Of a stretch of DNA of 36,282 nucleotides, positions 8,648 through 16,897 are shown one piece after another. Under the pieces are notes generated by a model, which saw only the letters and a program-made list of their open reading frames with translations, was not told where the DNA came from and ran no database searches. How positions within the stretch are numbered: position 1 is the stretch's first letter; every line of letters starts with the position of its first letter. Origin of the DNA: Pseudomonadota bacterium (GTDB lineage Bacteria > Pseudomonadota > Gammaproteobacteria > Steroidobacterales > Steroidobacteraceae); the NCBI GenBank assembly GCA_025360865.1, contig JANYBG010000238.1, forward strand, positions 1 through 36,282, given 5' to 3'. The translations under genes and the position numbers were made by a program.

Positions 8648-10162
8648 CTACAGACTGGACACGCGCGGATCTCGCAGGCGGATGAATTTTCTCGACAGGT
8701 CGAGCTCCCAGGGATGGCCGTAGCGTTGGTAGCGGTACCGCCAGGACGCGAGTGCGCTGAGCGTGGTCTTCCCCCACGATGGGGAGCGAATGTCGGTGAG
8801 GGTCGGGAAACGACAGCCCAGAACCGTCGTGAAGTCGCGTATTCGGCTGCGCAGGCGCTCAGTCAGCCACGGCACATCCGTGTGGCACCAGTACGCCAGC
8901 CACTGCGGCTGCGCCCATTGCTCGACTGACGCGGGGAACGCGAGGGCCGCGCCGTCCACATCACGCAGTGCGCTGAGTCCGCGCAATACCGCCGGGTCCG
9001 CCGGACCTGGCGGCGGAGGCAGCGGGGCGTAGATGTAGATCATGATCTCCGACTTTGGGTGAATGCGCTTAATGTGGCGAATGAACTCGAAAGTGCGCTC
9101 AGTCTCCCCTTCCGGATCCTGCGGCGGCGCCACCATGAACGACAGCTCGGGAATGACGCCCTGACTGCGGCACAGCTTCACGACCTCTAGGGTCTGATTC
9201 GAGCTGGTCCCCTTGCGCACGTCGTGCAGCAGTGAGTCGCTAGGGGATTCCGCGCCTATGTACGCCATCCTCAGCCGACTCTTCCTCACAAGAGACCATG
9301 ACCGCTCGGTGAGGTTTAAGAGCGCGTCCGAGCGCGCAAAGCACCACCAAGGAAGCTGGTGCTCCGCCAGAACCTCAAGCAGTGGGTCGGTCTCCTCCTT
9401 CCGATCGAAGAAGTTGTGGTCGAAGAACTGCACTGAGTCCGCGCCGAACCGCCTCTTGAGGTATCCCAAGTCCTGTTCAAGACGCGACGCCGGCGGCAAT
9501 GCCGTCTTGCCGCGAAACATCGCCGCGACCCCGCAGAAGGTGCAGCGAAATCGGCAGCCAATCGCCGCCTGATAGCCAGCTGTGCGCTGGCCCAGATAGG
9601 TCCTGCCAAGATACCGCTTGGGGTCGCCTAACCTGTCATACGGCAACCCCCCCGTGAAGGCGCCAACGGAAAAGATGCGATTCTTGTTGTGCACTATCCG
9701 ATCGCCTGAACGCCACGACAATCCGGCGATTGATTCGAGCGCGCTGGCGGCCCCTCCTAGGACCGCGTCGAGGACCTCGTGCAGCGTCTCCTCGCCCTGG
9801 CCCCTGATTGCGTAGTCAACGTACGCGCTCGCCAGGCACGCCTCGGCGCAGATAGTCGGGAAATGACCGCCCCAGATAATCGGTGTGCGCGGAAAGTTCT
9901 CCTTTATCGCCCGGGAGACCGCGATTGCCGTCAGCAGCTGCGGACCTCCCATCACGCTGACACCAACCGCACCGATCCCCCCGACAGCAATCGTCCGCAG
10001 CGTCGTCGAAATGAAGTCGCGATCGACGTTTCCGTCGACAATCGTCGAATCGTAGCTGCCATCGAGCGCCGCGGATAAGTTGAGGACCGCCAGCGGAAAT
10101 CGCGCGTTGCGCGCTGAAGTGATGGTCGGATTGATCAACAGTACACGTGGCGGTGCTGTCAT
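8648..10162 (-). CDS. B12-binding-type radical SAM enzyme (second of a tandem pair)
   Basis: A 504-residue protein. The N-terminal Rossmann-like region (about 5-150: RVLLINP, TIVDGN, GVSVMGG, IIWGGHFP, YAIRGQGEET) is that of the cobalamin-binding domain fused to radical SAM enzymes. The radical SAM cluster is C203-x3-C207-x2-C210 (GCRFRCTFC). The usual B12 His motif D-x-H-x-x-G is not visible: the site reads VDGNVDRD. Known members are methyltransferases, cyclases or oxidoreductases (for example BchE, HpnJ and Fom3 types), so the reaction cannot be told. Its ATG overlaps the previous stop by four bases (ATGA, 10159-10162), and the GT4 gene follows immediately. Confidence 0.9.
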   Translation of the reverse strand: MTAPPRVLLINPTITSARNARFPLAVLNLSAALDGSYDSTIVDGNVDRDFISTTLRTIAVGGIGAVGVSVMGGPQLLTAIAVSRAIKENFPRTPIIWGGHFPTICAEACLASAYVDYAIRGQGEETLHEVLDAVLGGAASALESIAGLSWRSGDRIVHNKNRIFSVGAFTGGLPYDRLGDPKRYLGRTYLGQRTAGYQAAIGCRFRCTFCGVAAMFRGKTALPPASRLEQDLGYLKRRFGADSVQFFDHNFFDRKEETDPLLEVLAEHQLPWWCFARSDALLNLTERSWSLVRKSRLRMAYIGAESPSDSLLHDVRKGTSSNQTLEVVKLCRSQGVIPELSFMVAPPQDPEGETERTFEFIRHIKRIHPKSEIMIYIYAPLPPPPGPADPAVLRGLSALRDVDGAALAFPASVEQWAQPQWLAYWCHTDVPWLTERLRSRIRDFTTVLGCRFPTLTDIRSPSWGKTTLSALASWRYRYQRYGHPWELDLSRKFIRLRDPRVSSL

Positions 10163-11664
10163 GAGAGCTTCTGGGCCGGGACCAACCAGCGCGTAAGGTG
10201 CATTTCGAGCGGCCAGCGGTAGGCGTCGTTATTGCAGCGGTAACGCGCGAGCTTCTGCAATAACCTCTTCGCCGGCGACGCTCGCTCCCATGCCAATTCG
10301 TGGAAGAACTTGAAGCGCTCGATAAGCTGGAACTTTTCAGGCGATACCCACGGGCCAGGTTCCCCGGCCACGTAGTCAAATTGCGCCCATGCGTCGAGCG
10401 TTTCCGGCAGGCGATAGCCTCGCTCAACCGCTTCCATGACAAGCGCGCTTCCTGGGTAGGGCTTGAAGTAATAGATTGGGGTAAGGAAATCCGGGCTCGC
10501 CGAACGTAGCTTCTTAGCGCAGTCGAGGGTCGCCTGAATACTCGCGTCACTCTCCGCCGGGAAACCAACGATGAAGGGAAAATGTCCGGCAATGCCGTAC
10601 TTGAGCATTTGATCCGCGGTACTGAAGACCTGCTCGATCTTGATGTCCTTGGCGATGCGCTTCAGCATCTCATCAGACCCGGACTCCACACCGACCAGCA
10701 ATCGGCGCAGACCCGACTGTTTGCAGCGCTCCCAAACCTCGTCCGGCAATCGCACGCCCTGATCCGCGCGCATGGTCGCAGCCCAAGTGATCTTCATTCC
10801 GGATTCGACGATACGTTTCGCGAGCGCATCGACCCGCTCACGCTTGGTGAAGAAAGTCTCATCCTGGAAATTGACGTCATTGAAATGGTATCGATCCCAC
10901 AGTTCCTTAAGCCTCAGGGCCATTCGGGTCGGCTCGAGTCCCACCCACTTACGTCCATAGACGAATGGATCCGAGCAGAAGGCACAACGAAAATTGCAAC
11001 CCTGCGACGAGATGTAGTCCAGCTGGCGCTTGCCCTTCAGCTCGAAGTAACGCTCGACGGGAATGAGACCATAGTCATGAGCACGAAACTTCTCGACGGA
11101 TGCGAGGGCCCTAGCGGGATTCTCCTGAATGGAGCCGTCGGCCAGACGGACCGTGCAACCAGCACAGTCGTCAAGAGGTCTACCGTCAGCGAGGCGCTGA
11201 ACGATGTCGACGAATGTCTCCTCGCCCTGCCCGCGGACAGTGACGTCCACGGCCGGTTCGACGAGGCACTCCCGCGCGAACAGCGAGGGATGCCAGCCTC
11301 CCCAGATCACGGGCAAGTCCGGGCGCGCGCTTTTGGCGATGCGCGAGATACGCAGCGCATCAGAAATCGGCGCTCCGGTGAGCACCGTTACTCCCAGGCA
11401 CAGTGCCCCCTTAACTTGTGACGCGATGGTCTCTTCCGCACGCGCATCCAGACGGCCGTCAACGATGACGACTTCATAAACATCCGGATCGAGCTCTGAG
11501 CCAATCGCGAGCAGCGCCAGCGGCATGGTGAAGAAGACCGCGCGCGGGTTGTACAGCACGACCTTCAACCGCGTGCCCGGGCTTCGCTGCCCCTCCCCGC
11601 TGTGGCCGTTGCCCTGCCCGTGACGCCCCTTGGAGCGGTCATGCCATGGAGCGAGCTCGGTCAT
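10159..11664 (-). CDS. B12-binding-type radical SAM enzyme (first of a tandem pair)
   Basis: A protein of 501 residues from the ATG at 11664. It has the B12-binding-type fold (LKVVLYNP near 33-40, VVIVDGRLD, GVTVLTG, VIWGGWHPSLF, VRGQGEET near 143-150) followed by the radical SAM cluster C223-x3-C227-x2-C230 (GCNFRCAFC) and a TIM-barrel region (DVNFQDETFF, LLVGVESGSDEML, FIVGFPAES). The His of D-x-H-x-x-G is replaced (VDGRLDA), as in many such enzymes that bind cobalamin without a protein His ligand or do not bind it at all. The start is fixed by a four-base ATGA overlap with the amidohydrolase stop; an ATG at 11676 would overlap by 16. The first 30 residues are polar and probably disordered. 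Confidence 0.9.
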   Translation of the reverse strand: MTELAPWHDRSKGRHGQGNGHSGEGQRSPGTRLKVVLYNPRAVFFTMPLALLAIGSELDPDVYEVVIVDGRLDARAEETIASQVKGALCLGVTVLTGAPISDALRISRIAKSARPDLPVIWGGWHPSLFARECLVEPAVDVTVRGQGEETFVDIVQRLADGRPLDDCAGCTVRLADGSIQENPARALASVEKFRAHDYGLIPVERYFELKGKRQLDYISSQGCNFRCAFCSDPFVYGRKWVGLEPTRMALRLKELWDRYHFNDVNFQDETFFTKRERVDALAKRIVESGMKITWAATMRADQGVRLPDEVWERCKQSGLRRLLVGVESGSDEMLKRIAKDIKIEQVFSTADQMLKYGIAGHFPFIVGFPAESDASIQATLDCAKKLRSASPDFLTPIYYFKPYPGSALVMEAVERGYRLPETLDAWAQFDYVAGEPGPWVSPEKFQLIERFKFFHELAWERASPAKRLLQKLARYRCNNDAYRWPLEMHLTRWLVPAQKLS

Positions 11665-12848
11665 GCCGCTCTCCAAGCCGCCTGAGACAATTCCAGACCA
11701 TCTTCGCGTGCCGCCGCCCCGGCCACGAGATCAGCCAAGGATCGCTCCAGCACCTTCGGTTTCCCGTCGACGCGCACTCCCGCCCAATGCGCGGCCGGAG
11801 CGACACCTTGCGCGTATTCCTCGTCTCCGTATAAGGCTATCCCATCGACCATAACCAAGAGGACCTCCGAGCGCGATAGGCGTGCTAGCTCCGCACCGGC
11901 CGGCAATATCAGAACGTCCGCGAGTCCTCCCGCGTGCAGCGCGCCGCGACCCGGCACTCCGAGAAGTCGCGCGGCATCGCGAGTCACCAGTGACTCGAGC
12001 GCTTCCGACCCGACCACGCCAAGCTGCGCCACCAGACGTAGTTCCTCCAACAAGTCGCGCGCCCCGCTCAAGCGCGAGTCAGTTCCAAGCAGGACCCGCC
12101 CGAGCCCGATGAGATCGCCGACCTCCGCGGTGGCCCCGAAAAGGCTCAGGTTCGAGGAGGGACACCAGATAAGCCCCGCACCCGCCGCGCCCAGGCGCGC
12201 ACGCTGGGACCGGCTGAGCGCGATACCGTGCACGATCAGGGTGTTAGCGCCGACACACCCGAGCGCGTCCAAGCGCTCAAATTCGTTCGCCGCCTCCTCG
12301 TCAAGACCTTCGGCGGCGTGAACAACCCAAGGCCTGTCAATCGGCGTCGACCGATATGAGCGGCGCACAGGGTCCTCACCGTCAATGTACAACGAATGCG
12401 ACCAGCCGTACTCGCTGATAACACGCGTGGGGAATTGCGGTCGTGAGAGATACGGATAGAACCGGTCGTGATGAGCGACTGTCGTCACGCCGCTCAGCAG
12501 GTTCTTCATTCCTCCCAGTAACAGGCGCTCATCGCGCGGCACGGCGACGCTCGCCCTGAAAGTCTCGTCAGTGGTCTTAAGCGTATCGACATCCGCGATC
12601 CAATCGCGGACGTGGCGATAGCGATTGTTAAATTCTGGACGCGGCAGGCTATTGAGTTGCAGATGATCGTGCGCGTTAATCAAACCAGGCAGCACCCGAG
12701 CGCCGCGCAAGTTAACTACCCGGTCGCGCGACTGTGGATTACCGCCTACCGCGGTGATCCGTGCCCCGGAAACGCGGAGCGTCGAAGGTGCCCGGGCACC
12801 CATGTCCGCGTTGATGAAAGTCACGCCGCCGACTTGCCGATCGCTCAC
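11661..12848 (-). CDS. Amidohydrolase-superfamily metal hydrolase (deaminase-like)
   Basis: A 395-residue enzyme with the metal ligands of the AtzA/SAH-deaminase type in order: HDH at 60-62 after PGLINA, HAAEG at 177-181, VHGIAL at 206-211 and LLGTDSRLSG at 254-263. Relatives hydrolyse or deaminate purines, triazines, SAH, methylthioadenosine or 5'-deoxyadenosine. The GTG start overlaps the methyltransferase stop (GTGA, 12845-12848), and the stop overlaps the next radical SAM start (ATGA). Being embedded among three radical SAM enzymes and a methyltransferase fits either a step on the product or clearing of 5'-deoxyadenosine and SAH. Both are inference. Confidence 0.85.
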   Translation of the reverse strand: MSDRQVGGVTFINADMGARAPSTLRVSGARITAVGGNPQSRDRVVNLRGARVLPGLINAHDHLQLNSLPRPEFNNRYRHVRDWIADVDTLKTTDETFRASVAVPRDERLLLGGMKNLLSGVTTVAHHDRFYPYLSRPQFPTRVISEYGWSHSLYIDGEDPVRRSYRSTPIDRPWVVHAAEGLDEEAANEFERLDALGCVGANTLIVHGIALSRSQRARLGAAGAGLIWCPSSNLSLFGATAEVGDLIGLGRVLLGTDSRLSGARDLLEELRLVAQLGVVGSEALESLVTRDAARLLGVPGRGALHAGGLADVLILPAGAELARLSRSEVLLVMVDGIALYGDEEYAQGVAPAAHWAGVRVDGKPKVLERSLADLVAGAAAREDGLELSQAAWRAA

Positions 12849-13606
12849 GCTGAAGCCTTACGCGCCCGCACCACCAACACGAACGGCCACCCGCTCCAGC
12901 GTCGATAGAAGGCTTCGGATTGCGGGAAAGCCTCACAAAGTTCGTGGCCAGCACGCAGTTCCTCGACGGCCTCAATATTCAGGCCGGCCGCCGCCGCGGC
13001 CTGGCGTTGCGCCACCACACTATGGTTGTGGTGCGGAACGGCGTAGCTACGCTGGTGCTCGTCGGTGAACTTGCGGCTGTGTCCAGCGCGCGCCGCCTCT
13101 GGATGGAAATCCGAATACAGCAGGACCCCCCCGGGCTTGAGGACGCGCGCAATCTCGGCCATCCACCGGTGAATATCCGGAGCGTGACCCGCGGCGAGAC
13201 CCGAAACGATTACATGGAACGACCCCGCCGCGAAGGGCAATTCCAGCATGCTCGCACGCACGCGGTGCACCATGCCGACGTGACTGAGCATGGCAGCCGA
13301 AAAATCCAGCGCGACGACCTGAGAGGCGTTTGAGTCAGCGAGCAGTTTCGCATAGCGTCCGGTGCCACAGGCCAGGTCCAGAGAACGAAGGCCTGCTACG
13401 TCTGGCCACAGTCGGATCATGGCGTCCTGCTCGGCCCGCATCAGCGGGTTGTGAGCCACGGGCGGATAGGTGGGAGCCCATCGCTCGTAGGCGTCATGCG
13501 TGCTGATGAGGGGGGCTGCAGTCACGAACTGCTTCACGACGGCGACGCCATCGGCGCGTTCATGGCGCAGATCGCCGCCAGCGCGGGCCAATCGAGCCTC
13601 GCTCAT
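12845..13606 (-). CDS. Class I SAM-dependent methyltransferase (BioC/UbiE-like)
   Basis: A 253-residue protein. LRSLDLACGTGRYAKLL (73-89) is motif I, VVALDFSAAML (97-107) the acidic strand, LPFAAGSFHVIVSGL motif II and IARVLKPGGVLLYSD the strand-5 motif typical of small-molecule methyltransferases. The ATG at 13606 lies 47 bases inside the upstream radical SAM gene and has GAGAG about 10 bases before it. A GTG at 13537 is an alternative. The stop overlaps the amidohydrolase start. The acceptor (O, N or C) cannot be told. Confidence 0.87.
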   Translation of the reverse strand: MSEARLARAGGDLRHERADGVAVVKQFVTAAPLISTHDAYERWAPTYPPVAHNPLMRAEQDAMIRLWPDVAGLRSLDLACGTGRYAKLLADSNASQVVALDFSAAMLSHVGMVHRVRASMLELPFAAGSFHVIVSGLAAGHAPDIHRWMAEIARVLKPGGVLLYSDFHPEAARAGHSRKFTDEHQRSYAVPHHNHSVVAQRQAAAAAGLNIEAVEELRAGHELCEAFPQSEAFYRRWSGWPFVLVVRARKASA

Positions 13607-14630
13607 CCGCCGGATCTCTCCACATCGAACAGACGCACCGCGCGCATTCAGCGCGCTTTCCGGCGCGGATATCCGCGCGCAGCCCCTTCATCTGCTCGGT
13701 GCTTAGCGCGCTGAGAAGATCCGGCGGGGTCGCGGCGCCGCGCGGTCCCGGGATAAAGAAGCAGGGACTCACATACCCCTTCGCATCCATAACCGCAGAG
13801 AATTCCGGGGCATTGCATCGCACGGGTGGGAACTGCCCTTCACCCAAGGTCGCGGCGAAGTACTGGTGGATCCGCCGCAGCTTTTGCGGACTCTCCGCAA
13901 CGAACATGGACTGAAAATCGCCGGCACAGTCACGCTCGAGGCAAGATAGCAGCTGCTCCAGAACCGGCAGATCCTCCAAGCTCAATGCTACGTCGGCAGC
14001 GAAATCGTCAGTGCGCCCGAACGCGTGCGGATTGGCGACGTCAACGGCGAGAAACGAAACCTGTGCCGCCCCGAGCTGATGCGCAAGTTCAACGAACTTC
14101 GGCAACTGACGGTAGTTGGCGCGTTGCAGAGTGACTCGCACAGTGACCTCAGCACCGGCGTCCGTCGCGGCACGCACGCCCTCGCACACCTTGTCGAACG
14201 CGTCCAGACCTCGAATCGCGGCGTACGTGTCGCGATCGGTGCCATCGAGCGAGACGGTGATGGTGTCGAAAAGATCGGCGGCGCGACGCGCGTGCTTGGC
14301 AAGGGACAGGCCGGAGGTAAGCAACCACAGCCGCAGGTCATGGGCGGCCAAAAGCTCCGCGATGAGAGGCCATTCCGGGTTGAGCAGAGGCTCCCCTCCC
14401 GAGAGCAAGACGGTCCCGGTCTCCAATGCAGATAAATCGGGCAGCAAGGCCCGCACAGCATCGAGGTTCATATCGGCGCGTCCGTGTCGCCAATAGTCGC
14501 ACGTGACGCAGCGTGAGTTGCAGCGCTCGGTTAGGTACAGCGTCACGAGCGGCAGACGCTCCAGCGCCGCGGAGTGATTGAGTGCGCTCGCGAGGCGCGC
14601 CCCGCTTAAACCCGTCGCGGCGACTGTCAT
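13560..14630 (-). CDS. Radical SAM enzyme with SPASM/twitch-type C-terminus
   Basis: A 356-residue protein. The radical SAM cluster is C37-x3-C41-x2-C44 (RCNSRCVTC). VLLSGGEPLLNPEW is the GGE SAM-binding motif, and TVSLDGTD is a typical barrel strand. The C-terminal part has the auxiliary-cluster pattern: Cys in RCNAPE, GYVSPCFF, and CARCVC near the end. This resembles enzymes of the MoaA/PqqE/SkfB and AprD4-like groups, which act on peptides or sugars. It is the first well-supported gene of the operon. A small ORF ends in an ATGA overlap with its start. In a sugar-rich locus either a sugar dehydratase or epimerase, or a RiPP-maturase function, is possible. Confidence 0.9.
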   Translation of the reverse strand: MTVAATGLSGARLASALNHSAALERLPLVTLYLTERCNSRCVTCDYWRHGRADMNLDAVRALLPDLSALETGTVLLSGGEPLLNPEWPLIAELLAAHDLRLWLLTSGLSLAKHARRAADLFDTITVSLDGTDRDTYAAIRGLDAFDKVCEGVRAATDAGAEVTVRVTLQRANYRQLPKFVELAHQLGAAQVSFLAVDVANPHAFGRTDDFAADVALSLEDLPVLEQLLSCLERDCAGDFQSMFVAESPQKLRRIHQYFAATLGEGQFPPVRCNAPEFSAVMDAKGYVSPCFFIPGPRGAATPPDLLSALSTEQMKGLRADIRAGKRAECARCVCSMWRDPADERGSIGPRWRRSAP

Positions 14631-14848
14631 CGCGGCGCCGCGGCGGCGGGAGACCCCCGTGTCGCCACTCCATGCGATGTCAGGCGTGAATCTCCCAAGC
14701 CTCTGCTCGCGGAGCCACCCTTTCTAGCGACATCACTCTCGAGGTGCGGCACGCCGGGTATGCCGTCCAGCGAATCGTCGGGCGTCACGACGGCAAGGTT
14801 CGCGTCGTACGCAAGATCACCGCATGCTGGAATGTGCACGACAGACAT
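14627..14848 (-). CDS. Small ORF coupled to the SPASM gene (uncertain)
   Basis: A 73-codon ORF whose TGA overlaps the SPASM gene start as ATGA. The peptide starts MSVVHIPACGDLAYDANLAV, is acidic in the middle (TPDDSLDG) and ends in a Ser/Gly/Arg/Ala-rich tail. I recognise no family. The GAGG before the ATG is too close for a normal ribosome site. The opposite strand has an equally protein-like open frame (about 14744-14938), and third-position GC is similar for both, so the strand is unsettled. It could be a peptide substrate, a leader ORF or debris of the broken gene upstream. Confidence 0.3.
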   Translation of the reverse strand: MSVVHIPACGDLAYDANLAVVTPDDSLDGIPGVPHLESDVARKGGSASRGLGDSRLTSHGVATRGSPAAAAPR

Positions 14849-14968
14849 CCTCGAATCGACGAATACGGACTACCCATACTGAGTGTGCCTTACTTGCCAT
14901 CGGGGTTCAAAGACGCTCCAAAAGCTACGCCCCAATAGGTGAGGGGCCGAGCAGGCGAGGCCGAGCCG

Positions 14969-15551
14969 CTAGCTCGCGGGCAGCGACGCCTCGAAAAAAG
15001 GGCGCTTATGTCGCGTCCGCACCGATGGATGGGCGCCGCTGTGATGGGGCAGCTGGCCACCCGCGTGAACCGATTCCTCCGAGCAGACGCCGCCCACGAA
15101 GAGGATGGGGAACTCCACGGTTCGTAAGTCCAAACTTCTCTTGAGTGTCAGTGAACCGCCGAGCAAGGAAATCCGCGTAGGCGCCCTCATGGAGGATGGC
15201 TTGTCCACGCGCTTGGTCTCGCCCTCGCAGTGCCGGGCCAAGGCCCGACTCATGGCCGGATCATTGTCGTAAGTGATGAGGGAAAAGACTAGCTCAATAT
15301 AGAACCTCGCATCCAATCCGGGCCCTGCGCCAAAGTCTAAGATGCCGGCTCGGGATTCGGCGATATTGAGCGCCGTCTCCCGGCCTGCGCCGCGCCGCGA
15401 TCAGACGCATGGTCAACACCGAAATATACCTCTCAGCCGGTCCCATTTTCTCCACGAATCAGCTTCGCGTGCTCAACTTCCAGCGATGCTCAATATCTGG
15501 GCCGCCAGCGGCTTCCGCAGGCCGCGCGCCGAGAAAGCCTCTCGCGCTCAT
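14969..15551 (-). pseudogene. Broken class I methyltransferase gene
   Basis: Reading from an ATG at 15551 gives MSARGFLGARPAEAAGG and then IEHRWKL before an in-frame TGA at 15461-15459. The same frame continues with EKMGPAERYISVLTMRLIAA up to about 15385. There the coherent protein moves to another frame, which reads ETALNIAESRAGILDFGAGP, then LDARFY, then SLITYDNDPAM. GILDFGAGPG is SAM motif I, and TYDNDPAM, 18 residues on, is the acidic-loop motif. After about 15200 family resemblance is lost, although the frame stays open to 14969. One stop and one frameshift make this a likely pseudogene, perhaps once the first gene of the operon. Sequencing errors could also explain it. Confidence 0.6.
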
Positions 15552-15748
15552 GCTAAGATCCCGTCGCCACGTCACAACTTTCGCAGCACGTCGCCGTTGG
15601 GCCGAGCGCTCGGAAGCTCCCGGCGGCCCGCACATTTCTGGAAAGCCAGCCGACGTGTCACAACCGCTCTCATTGGTAGTGCTGACCCCGCACGTTTACA
15701 CGAGGACACATCAGCGAACAGGCAAGTGAGCTCGCCACGGGTACGTCC

Positions 15749-16897
15749 GTGACGGAAATTTCTGACTTGGACGCATCTCTGGACGACGCTCTGACGCGTC
15801 CCCGCGTGAGAAGTCGCGACGTTCCCGCGATGTCCCGGGCCGCGATTCCTTGGTCGGAAGCCATTTGGGCGCATGCGCAGGCGAGCGGTCCGCTGGCGGT
15901 CACCGACGCGGAGATCGCGCTCGGAGTCGCGATTGCATCGCGGCCGGTATTCATTTGCGGCGTGCACCGCAGCGGTACCACCCTGATGAGAAACCTCCTC
16001 GACAGTCACCCAGCCCTCGCGGTGCTTCCCTCGGAGGGAACGTTTGCCACGAGCTTCGAACCGAAGATGCGCGAACTAGGGCGCGATCAGCGACTCAGTT
16101 TCGTTGCTTGCGAATGGCTGAGGCGACTCGCCAACCCAACTAACCAGGCCCCGTACTGGCTGCTGGGCCGCACTACGGGCTCGCATTCGCCCTACGTCGC
16201 GTTCGGCCGCGCTCTGATGGCCTGGTGGAACGCGCTCGAGTCGCGGTTCGGGAGGGACGCACCGTCGTGGCCTCTGGCGGCAGTGGCCCTCGCGTACGCG
16301 CAAGTCCACAGCGGCATCTCCGCGGGTCTGCGGATGTGGGTAGAGAAGACTCCGACGAATGAACGGCTCCTTGAGCGGCTGTGGCGAGAATTCCCGGAAG
16401 GCAAAGTCATTCATGTCGTGCGTGATCCGACCGCCGTATTTGCCTCGAACAAGGCGAGTTCGAGCAGCTGGCGCGAGCGCGCACGCTTGGCCGACAGAGT
16501 TCTTCGCGACCTCGACGTGTCATTTCGGACCGCGCAGGAGCAGAGGCGAGCGGGCACCTCCGCTCGCTACCAGCTCGTTCGCTTCGAGGATCTTCTGGAG
16601 AACACCGAAGCCACGCTCGGACGCCTTGCGACCTTCCTGGACATCGAGGCACTTCCCGTGCTCATGTGCCCGAGCATCGCCGGGCTGGAGGCAGTGAGCA
16701 ACAGCTCGTACGCGGCTGACGGCCCGCCCGGCCGCATAGAATACAGCGTCTCCGGACGTCCTCGGTCACTGACGCGACTCGAGTGCGCACGGGTCGCCAT
16801 GGCATGCGGGGAGGCTGCCGCAGACCTCGGCTATAACATCGACCGCGTTGCTCCTTGGCGGCGCACATTCCTACGCTTCACCTTCGGAAGCCGCTGA
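15749..16897 (+). CDS. PAPS-dependent sulfotransferase
   Basis: A 382-residue protein. FICGVHRSGTTLMRNLLDSH (68-87) is the 5'-phosphosulfate loop. VIHVVRDPTAVFASNK, near residue 220-236, is the 3'-phosphate motif with the conserved Arg and Ser. LVRFEDLLENTEATL follows, as in family Sulfotransf_3. It transfers sulfate from PAPS to a hydroxyl or amine, probably on the glycoconjugate made by this locus. GTG at 15749 is the only usable start after the in-frame stop at 15683. No signal peptide is seen. A piece of this gene (16443-16640) is duplicated near 18.1 kb, part of it inverted. Confidence 0.88.
   Translation: MTEISDLDASLDDALTRPRVRSRDVPAMSRAAIPWSEAIWAHAQASGPLAVTDAEIALGVAIASRPVFICGVHRSGTTLMRNLLDSHPALAVLPSEGTFATSFEPKMRELGRDQRLSFVACEWLRRLANPTNQAPYWLLGRTTGSHSPYVAFGRALMAWWNALESRFGRDAPSWPLAAVALAYAQVHSGISAGLRMWVEKTPTNERLLERLWREFPEGKVIHVVRDPTAVFASNKASSSSWRERARLADRVLRDLDVSFRTAQEQRRAGTSARYQLVRFEDLLENTEATLGRLATFLDIEALPVLMCPSIAGLEAVSNSSYAADGPPGRIEYSVSGRPRSLTRLECARVAMACGEAAADLGYNIDRVAPWRRTFLRFTFGSR
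16443..16573 (+). repeat. Direct repeat, original copy (inside sulfotransferase)
   Basis: 131 bases that recur in the same orientation at 18082-18210 with about five substitutions and a two-base gap. The segment encodes the region after the 3'-phosphate motif of the sulfotransferase. Confidence 0.85.
16577..16640 (+). repeat. Inverted repeat, original copy (inside sulfotransferase)
   Basis: 64 bases that recur as reverse complement at 18207-18270 with four mismatches. It encodes VRFEDLLENTEATLGRLATF of the sulfotransferase. Confidence 0.85.

Noticed and set aside
10582-11421. 279-codon plus-strand ORF
   Set aside because: Antisense to the first B12-type radical SAM gene, whose CxxxCxxC motif and fold signatures are clear.
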